Below, piece by piece: positions 56,460 through 64,000 of a DNA stretch of 64,000 bases. A program made the position numbers and the translations under genes. Within the stretch, counting starts at the first letter, position 1, and each line of letters starts with the position of its first letter. Under the pieces are notes generated by a model that was not told where the DNA came from, did not search any database, and was given only the letters and a program-made list of their open reading frames with translations. The DNA is from Magnaporthiopsis rhizophila (taxonomy: Eukaryota > Ascomycota > Sordariomycetes > Magnaporthales > Magnaporthaceae): assembly GCA_003049465.1 (NCBI GenBank), contig PYSS01000023.1:62001-126000 (forward strand), read 5' to 3'.

Positions 56460-57847
56460 ATGTCTACGCAGCCAGACCATCCCACCCTGCTTATCCCGGG
56501 CCCAATCGAGTTCGACGATGCTGTCCTCCAGGCCATGAGCCATTACAGGTGCATCAGCCCCTGAGTCTCTTGGGAATTGCTCCTCCCGAGATCGCCTACG
56601 CTGTGCTCGGCTAACCCCTCCGCCGGATAACCATAGCGAGAGCCATGTCGGCCCCGGCTTCGTCAACGTCTTCGGCGAGACCCTGACCCTCCTGCGCAGG
56701 CTCTTCCAGACCACCAACCCCGGGTCGCAGCCTGTCGTCGTCTCGGGCTCGGGCACACTGGGCTGGGACATTGTAGCGTCGAACCTGGTGGAGCCCGGCG
56801 AGAGCGTACTGGTGCTGGGCTCGGGATACTTCAGCGACGGCTTCGCCGACTGCCTTCGCGTCTACGGCGCCGACGTCACGGAGCTCAAGGCCGCCGTCGG
56901 CTCAAAGCCGCAGCTGCCCGAGATTGAGAAGGCGCTGCACGCGAAGAAGCACAAGGTCCTGACCGTCACCCACGTCGACACCTCGACGGGCGTGCTGAGC
57001 GAACTCAAGGACCTCACGGCCCTCGTGCGCAAGATCTCGCCCGAGACACTGATCGTGGTCGATGGCGTGTGCAGTGTCGCCTGCGAGGAGATCGCGTTTG
57101 ACGACTGGGATCTGGACGCCGTCGTCACGGCCAGCCAGAAGGCTATCGGCGTCCCCGCCGGGCTCTCGATATCCATGTTCAGCGCCAGGGCTATCAAGGC
57201 GTTCGAGACGAGGAAGGCTCCCCCGGCGTCGTACTTTGCGTCGCTCAAAAACTGGCTGCCAAGTGAGTGTGCCCACACGATTCTGGACCTCTTTCAAACT
57301 CTAACCGAATATTTTGTCATCCCTCTTAGTCATGAAGAACTACGAGGCCAAAAAGCCATCCTATTTCGCGACCCCGTCCCCGCAACTGATCCACGCCCTT
57401 CACACGGCCCTGACCCAGATCCTTTCCCGGCCGCTGGCGGAGCGGTTTGCCCAGCACAGGGAGGCATCGGACAGGATCAAGAAGGCTGTTGCAGACCTCG
57501 GACTCAAGCAGGTCGCCTCGAACCCAGCCGACCAGGCCCACGGCATGACTGCCGTCTACCTCCCCGAGACGGTCAAGCCGACCGAGATCCTGCCGAGCCT
57601 GGCCAAGAAGGGCCTCATCTTTGCCGGCGGCATTCACAAGGAGATTGCTACCAAGTACATAAGATTCGGGCACATGGGTGTCAGCGTGGTAGGTTGCGTT
57701 CCAGGTATAAATTTTGACGAAAATGTGCAATTCTCTAACATTTTCTTCTCTGTCAATGCGCAGCTGAACCCAGAAAGGGGCGATATCGACCGCGCCATCA
57801 AGGCGCTCGAGACGGGGTTGGCTGAATGTGGCTACCGGAAAGCTTAG
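56460..57847 (+). CDS. AGX1: alanine:glyoxylate aminotransferase (class V)
   Basis: PLP enzyme converting glyoxylate plus alanine to glycine plus pyruvate. Exons 56460-56548, 56637-57262, 57330-57688, 57764-57847; 385 aa from the preferred ATG (CCACCATGT context). Motifs: TLLIPGPIEFDDAVLQAMSH, SHVGPGFVNVF, VVVSGSGTLGWD, HVDTSTGVL, VDGVCSVACEEI, the PLP lysine in TASQKAIG (K198), PAGLSISMFS and FAGGIHKEIATKYIRFGHMG. A second in-frame ATG at 56346 would add 38 residues rich in Ser, Thr and Arg with no acidic residue, a possible mitochondrial presequence, so two isoforms may exist. No SKL-type peroxisomal ending (ends GYRKA). Confidence 0.9.
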
Positions 57848-58927
57848 GAGGCTGCGCTGCTTTGGAATGCTGCATGTAATTAAACAGCGCGGAACACGAA
57901 TCGGTGCAAGCTATGAGGTCATCTCCGGCCCCTCCTACTCGCGCGCATGGTGACTGACACTGACACGCCAGGGTCGTCATCGCGCTTAAGGCGCGGGGCC
58001 CATTGGGTGTCGGGGTTGTCTAGAGGCGCTTTGAAAATAGATTTCCACGTCGCATTGGCGTCTAGTTGCATCGGAACCATGTCCCGGTTGGGCGACCCAA
58101 ACACGGCGCCTAGATGGAATCTGGAGTTCCGACAGCGCCACCGTTCTGCTTTTTGCGTTCTGTTTCCTTTGTGCATTGTTTCCTTTGCCCCGAAGAAACA
58201 CGTATATATCAGGGGTATCAGCTATAAAATTCTGGGGTTTATTTTATTGGGGGAAGCTGAAAAGCCACTTCGCGGCGTTTCAGCGTCGGCGGCTTCGGCA
58301 TCGGCGGATTTATAAGCTGGGGAACAAGCGGGCAGAAAAGGAAGGTGACTACCTAGCTGCCAAAACCCATGATGTAAATAGATCTCGATTTCGAACCCGG
58401 CAAAAAGCGTCCACCTCAGTACCTTGAAATAATCCCAGCGCAAAGAGCTCGCGCACAGACCATCCAAACGTGCCGTCTGCCTAGCAGTATCATAGTGGGG
58501 CAGAGCGCGCCTCAATCAGGCCGGGTCCCGCCATCTATCGCAAGGCGGGGGAAATTTGAAGCTGCGATTCTCGCTCTCCGCTGCTTTCCACCACCACCAC
58601 CCAAGACTGGCACGGTTGGTCTCCTCCTCCGCCACCCGCCATCTGCTTCTCCCACCGCCTCTGTCTCCCGCACCCAGAAATCCGCCTTTCGCGTCGCCGA
58701 CGCCGAGCTGGGTCGGCGTGCTATACCGAGCTGCTTCTTTTTGTTCTCCTCGTCTTTTTCTCTGCCCTTTCCCCGCGCGTCTAATTACCTCATTGGCGCG
58801 CCAGGCCACCAACTGCGAGCCTTGCTTCCTTGCAGCCGCCGCCAGCCTCCTCGACTCCCACCGGGGCGCGTCTTGGCCTCTCACTCCGATCTCCCCATAA
58901 CCGCCGCATCTGGCCGTCGCAGTTACC
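57848..58927. other. intergenic, CRM1 upstream region
   Basis: About 1.1 kb. Left part is AGX1 3' flank; right part is pyrimidine-rich leader. A TATAAAATT at about 58222-58230 could be a promoter element or chance. No gene. Confidence 0.4.
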
Positions 58928-61900
58928 ATGGGTTTCACTATTGCCGAGCTTGACAGTCTTGTCAAGACCTTCTACGAGGGTCGCGGCGAGCAGGTACGCC
59001 GCCTCGGGAAGAAAAAAACTTACCTACCGCCCCGCCAAGCCAGCACCACCTCCCCCAGTGAGGTGCAACTAGCTAATGCGTCACCTTGCCTCTGTGTCTA
59101 GCAAAAAACCGCACAAGCCGCCCTGAACCAAGTAAGCTTGCCTATTCATCCACCTTGACTGGGACTGCTGCCCCTTGCCTCGTTGAGAATACCGCGTGCT
59201 CTGCACACAAGAGCTAACAAGGTGGTGTCCGCGCCAAACAGTTCAAGGAGGACCCAGATGCCTGGTTGATGGTGGACCAGATCCTCTCCGAGGCGACGTA
59301 CTCGCAAACGAAATGTATTTGCAACCCTCTCCCTCTCGGCCCTTGCCCGTACGCGTCGGGGCTGTCGACGCGGGTCGCATGTATCCTCCCAACTGACCTG
59401 ACCCCATGCCTCAGTCCTTGGGCTCCAGATTCTTGATAATGTGATTTCGACAAGGTGGAAGGTTCTCCCGCGAGAACAGTGTCAAGGTCAGTGCCTGTCC
59501 TACCCGCGTGGGGGTTTCATCCTGCTGGACACTGGTTTCTGACGGCCTCGGCAGGAATCCGCAACTTCGTCGTCAACTTCATTATTACGTGCTCCAGCAC
59601 CGAGGAATCCCTCCGCGCGCAAAAGACCCTCCTGAACAAACTAAACCTGGTCCTCGTGTCTATCCTCAAGCAGGAGTGGCCACACAACTGGCCGACCTTC
59701 ATCAACGAGATCATCACATCTTGCCATACGAGCTTGTCCATCTGCGAGAACAACATGATCATCCTGCGACTCCTCTCGGAAGAGGTCTTCGACTACTCGG
59801 CCGAGGCGATGACGTCGACCAAGACGCGCAACCTGAAGACGACCATGTGTGCCGAGTTCTCGCAGATCTTCCAGCTGTGTAACGAGATTTTGAGCACAGC
59901 CAATCAGGAGAGCTTGGTTAAGGCCACGCTCGAGACGCTGCTGCGCTTCTTCAACTGGATCCCGCTGGGCTACATCTTCGAGACCCCCCTGATCGAGACG
60001 CTGCGGACGCGATTCCTCGAGCTGCCCGCATTCCGCAACGTCACGCTTCAGTGCCTGACCGAGATCGGCGGGCTGCAAATCGGCGGCCCTAACCAGGTCA
60101 GCAACTACGACGAGCAGCTGGTCAAGATGTTTACTGAGGTCCTGGCCACCATCTCGACCATCATCCCGGTTGATATGGATCTGAGGACGACGTATCCGCA
60201 GAGCAACTCGCGGGACCAGGAGTTCATCCAGAACCTGGCCCTGTTCCTCTGCAACTTCTTCTCCATGCACCTCGGCCTGATCGAGAGACTACCTAACAGG
60301 GACTATTTGACCCACGGCCATTTCTACCTTGTCCGCATCTCCCAGATTGAGGACCGCGAGATCTTCAAGATCACTCTCGACTACTGGCTCAAGCTCGTCC
60401 AGGAGCTGTACGAGGAGATGCAGCAGCTTCCCCTCACCGGAGACCTGAGCAGCAACCCCCTGATGGGAAACTCGGGCATGGCTCTCTCTGCTGGCGGCGC
60501 TCCGTCGCCGGATCTGCTTAACAATCTGCCGCTCCGGAAGCACAAGTACAAGGAGATTCTGAGCAATCTTCGCGTTGTTATGATCGAGAAGATGGTGCGC
60601 CCTGAGGAAGTGCTGATCGTGGAGAACGACGAGGGCGAGATCGTGCGCGAGTTTGTCAAGGAGAGTGACACGGTCCAGCTGTACAAGACCATCCGCGAGT
60701 GTCTCGTCTACCTTACCCATCTCGACGTGTCCGACATGGAGCAGATCATGATCGACAAACTCTCGCGGCAGGTAGACGGCACCGAGTGGTCGTGGCATAA
60801 CTGCAACGTCCTGTGTTGGGCCATCGGCTCCATTTCGCTTGCCATGAACGAGGAGACCGAGAAGCGGTTCCTGGTAACCGTCATTAAGGATCTCCTCGGA
60901 CTCACCGAGATGAAGCGCGGAAAGGACAACAAGGCTGTGGTTGCCAGCAATATCATGTATATTGTTGGCCAGTACCCGCGCTTCCTCAAGGCCCACTGGA
61001 AGTTCCTTAAGACAGTTGTCAATAAGCTTTTTGAGTTTATGCACGAGTCCCACGAGGGTAAGTCTTGATGCGAGGCTGCTGTGCGGCGCCCATCGCTTTA
61101 AATCACGATAGAAGCTGACCCTGTCCTTTTTTCACATCTCAGGAGTACAGGACATGGCCTGTGATACCTTCATCAAGATCGCCAAGCAGTGCAGACGCCA
61201 CTTCGTCGCACTGCAGCCGAGCGAGCACGAGCCTTTCATCGAGGAGATCGTGCGGAGCCTACCCAAGATCACCTGTGACCTCACTCCTCAGCAGGTGCAT
61301 ACCTTCTACGAGGCCTGCGGCTTCATGGTGGCCGCCCAGGGAAACAGGAACCAACAGGAGCGGCTCCTGAGCGAACTGATGGGCATGCCCAACCAGGCCT
61401 GGGACCAGATCATCAAGACGGCGACCGAGAACCCGGCGGTGCTGCAGGAGACGGACACCATCAAGATTATCGGCAACATCATGAAGACCAACGTGTCGGC
61501 GTGCTCATCCATCGGACCCTATTTCTACCCCCAGATCGGACGCATCTACCACGACATGCTCCAGATGTACCGCGCCACCAGCCAGCTGATCTCAGAGGCG
61601 GTCGCACGCGAAGGGGAGATCGCCACCAAGATGCCCAAGGTCCGGGGGCTGCGGACGATCAAGAAGGAGATTCTGAAGCTGATCGAGACGTTCGTCGATA
61701 AGGCCGAGGATCTCCAGGCTGTGCGGCAGCAAATGGTGCCGCAGCTCCTGGAGTCGGTGCTCCAGGACTACAATCGCAACGTGCCTGGTGCGCGTGATGC
61801 CGAGGTCCTGAGGGCCATGTCGGTCATCATCACCAAGCTGACGTCGCTGATGGAGGACCAAGTGCCCATCATCATGGAGAACGTGTTCGAGTGCACGCTC

Positions 61901-62732
61901 GAGATGATCAACAAGGACTTCTCCGAGTTCCCCGAGCACCGTGTCGAGTTCTTCAACCTGCTGCGGGCTATCAACCTGCACTGCTTCCCGGCTCTGCTCA
62001 AGCTCGACAACCGGCAGTTCAAGTTCGTCATCGACTCGTGCATGTGGGCCAGCAAGCACGACAACCGCGATGTCGAGGCTGCCGGTCTCAACATGTGTCT
62101 GGAGCTCATCGTCAACATCGCCGAGAAGACGGACCCTGCTACGGCCAACGCCTTCTTCAACCAGTTCTTCGTCCCGATCCTACAGGATGTCTTCTTCGTG
62201 CTCACCGACACGGATCACAAGGCCGGCTTCAAGGCGCAGTCGATGCTGCTCCTTCGCATGTTCTACTTTGTGCATCCGGCCGACGGCACGACGCCAAAGA
62301 TCCAGGGCCCGGTCTACCAGCCAGACCAAGCGCCAGCCGGCTCCAGCAACAGGGAGTTCCTCTCCAACTTTGTGGGGACATTGCTCCGCAACGCCTTCTC
62401 CAACCTACAAACGTGAGTGTGACAGCAGCGCCTCCCAGACAGCTAACATGCATCTGCTAACTCGATCTTTTCTTTTCAAATACTGCAGTGCTCAGATCGT
62501 CGCCTTTGTCGAGAGCCTGTTCACGATGAATACGCAGTACGACAAATTCAGGCTGACGCTCCGAGACTTCCTCATCTCACTGAGAGAGTTTGTCGGTGAC
62601 AACACGGAGCTGTACCTGGTGGAGAAGGAGCAGAAGGAGCGCGAGGCCAAGCAGGCCGAGCTCGACCGCCGGTCCAAGGTCAGCGGCCTGATGAAGCCGT
62701 CCGAGCTGGAGGCCGAGGACGACGAGTTGTGA
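58928..62732 (+). CDS. crm1: exportin-1 / CRM1
   Basis: Karyopherin-beta exporting leucine-rich NES cargo with RanGTP through nuclear pores. Exons 58928-58993, 59102-59131, 59242-59314, 59415-59486, 59555-61057, 61143-62412, 62489-62732; 1085 aa, normal size. The four short 5' exons encode MGFTIAELDSLVKTFYEG, QKTAQAALNQ, FKEDPDAWLMVDQIL and FLGLQILDNVISTRWKVLP, the importin-beta N-terminal domain. Then ILKQEWPHNWPTFI, TLLRFFNWIPLGYIFET, KPEEVL-like RPEEVLIVENDEGE, GTEWSWHNCNVLCWAIGSIS, QYPRFLKAHWKFLKTVVNKL, DMACDTFIKIA and VFECTLEMINKDFSEFPEHR. At the leptomycin-reactive position the protein reads LLGLTEMKRGKDNK: Thr531 instead of Cys. The acidic tail ends EAEDDEL. Confidence 0.97.
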
Positions 62733-64000
62733 CTTGGCGAAGAGCTCAGGAACGAATTTGCGCCGAGCCGCGACGGCCTCGACCCATCCTCTTGGGCCGC
62801 TACCGCCCAGTCTCAAGACGACTATGGATGGGGGTTCTACGGCCTCTGAAAAATCTGTCAGGCTCGACTGGGTGTGCACTCTCGTCTCTTCTGTCGGGTG
62901 GAGTTTTCATTATCTTTGTGCCTGTTGTCGCGTTGTTTAACCATGTAATGATACCAATTAGATGATACTGGCCCCGCAAGACCCCAGATGGAGGGTGTCT
63001 CTCTTGCCCTACGCTGCCATGTTTCGACATGGCCCGAGACCATTTTTTCCCAGGGTATGTTGACTTGATGAACTGGGACGCAGGCGGTGTACCTTGGTGT
63101 CTGTGAGCAGAAGGAGAGGGGCCGATTTGAGAGCATCGAAGCGCAGGCTAAGACAGCCGGCCATGTGACGGGATGGGAAGGATATGGCTAACTTGGTGAT
63201 CATGGACGGTGCAAAAGGTCCACGAGTTTTGATCAGACAAGGAAGCACACATGGCCCAGATCAAACACAGGAAAGGAGGGGGTGGCGAAAGACGTGATGA
63301 AAAAGACGGTACCAAAAAAAGGAATAAAAGGGGGGTGGAGAAGAAGCCAACATTCGACATAGGGTTCGTTAATGTGAAGAATTTTCTAGGTTTTTGATGG
63401 AAAAAAGGACGGTCTCGTTCCTTTTGCCCAAGCATTATTTCCTTTGTTTTTTTACGGTATGGTATGGTATGGTATGGTATGGCACGTATAGTCGCTGGTC
63501 GAAACAGACAGAAGAACACACCAACGAGACACTGACACAGCATGAGATGTCGTGTCACGCCGTTGGGACGGGGCGAGGGACGAGAGACAACCAGCCAGGC
63601 GCCAGAACGCTGCTGTGTTACGGGGTTGTTCTACGCGCGCGCGCGTCTACATATGGCGTTCACGGAGGGCGTTCAGTGTTGCTCCGACGCAGCTTACACT
63701 ACATACAGCACACGGTGATGTGTGTGGTTGTGGCGGCCTAATACGACTAGCCCGTCGCTGACCCATCATCCTATGGGAATACAGGTACACAGTCCGGCGG
63801 CCCAGACTCGCCTGTTGTTTCGCAGGTCTTGCTCCCCTGCGTCCGAACCATGCTTGTTGTCGGGGTGCTTCCTCCCCCTATTTGTGAGGGATACTGTGAG
63901 CGGGGGAGTCAGTCAACTTGGGCACCGCGTTGCACATGTCGCGCGCCCAGACCGTTGCTGTGCTCTGGGGGGGTCGTTTTGTCTTGTCGCGGATATACGC
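62733..64000. other. intergenic, CRM1 3' flank
   Basis: No gene supportable to the end of the window. Contains a GGTAT microsatellite at 63456-63482. Confidence 0.45.
63456..63482. repeat. (GGTAT)5 microsatellite
   Basis: Five perfect GGTAT units followed by GG in the CRM1 downstream flank. Confidence 0.95.

Noticed and set aside
58430..58520. tRNA- or snRNA-like fragment
   Set aside because: A few short matches to RNA gene boxes but no foldable cloverleaf or snRNA core; treated as CRM1 upstream sequence.
61140..61175. Cys in DMACDTFIKIA as the leptomycin target
   Set aside because: That Cys is conserved but is not the reactive one; the reactive position is in the LLGL(C/T)E.KRGKDNK segment, where this protein has Thr.

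Overview
The window looks like nuclear DNA of a filamentous ascomycete, most likely a sordariomycete. Genes are GC-rich and cut by short GT-AG introns of about 50-150 bases with CTAAC/CTAAT-like branch sites. Family-level signatures (NUC-2/PHO81, DASH subunit Dad2, fungal shugoshin, Cue5, COA1) are fungal, and repeat copies differ by C-to-T/G-to-A transitions as expected from repeat-induced point mutation (RIP). All gene models were joined by hand from reading frames and splice sites; no database search was run.

Layout. 0.9-3.6 kb: a dynamin/Mx-type GTPase (+). 3.8-6.2 kb: a small inverted-repeat element followed by a truncated CorA-like membrane protein remnant. 6.7-7.55 kb: a small secreted cysteine protein whose C-terminus is out of frame. 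7.6-8.65 kb: retrotransposon debris, including an LTR with its polypurine tract (-). 8.66-13.3 kb: compact housekeeping block, CCDC25-like (-) divergent from mitochondrial uL3m (+), then COA1 (-) divergent from a four-TM protein (+). 13.8-17.5 kb: phosphate regulator NUC-2/PHO81 (-). 17.5-21.2 kb: gene-free, with a second island of inverted-repeat elements and a nested solo LTR. 21.3-31.6 kb: VPS20 (-) divergent from CUE5 (+), then a DUF2293 protein (-) divergent from a DHX35-type helicase (+). 34.4-42.2 kb: two Ser/Pro-rich single-pass membrane proteins (+) with very long upstream regions. 43.2-48.7 kb: a type-B carboxylesterase (-) and a TPX2-like protein (-). 50.2-54.0 kb: DASH subunit DAD2 (-) divergent from shugoshin (+). 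54.6-62.7 kb: VPS29 (-), alanine:glyoxylate aminotransferase (+) and exportin CRM1 (+).

Themes. Several genes act in membrane traffic and turnover: the dynamin-like GTPase, VPS20 (ESCRT-III), CUE5 (ubiquitin/Atg8 adaptor) and VPS29 (retromer). A neighbouring pair acts at the kinetochore and centromere (DAD2, SGO1). Mitochondrial functions are uL3m, COA1 and possibly AGX1. I found no biosynthetic cluster, CRISPR array, tRNA or rRNA. The least ordinary points are a TIR-bearing element family with RIP-like divergence and a nested solo LTR, a NUC-2 start codon apparently split by an intron, a CRM1 with Thr where leptomycin-sensitive orthologues have Cys, a conserved WQPL Atg8-binding motif in the CUE protein, and several one-base frame breaks that need checking.
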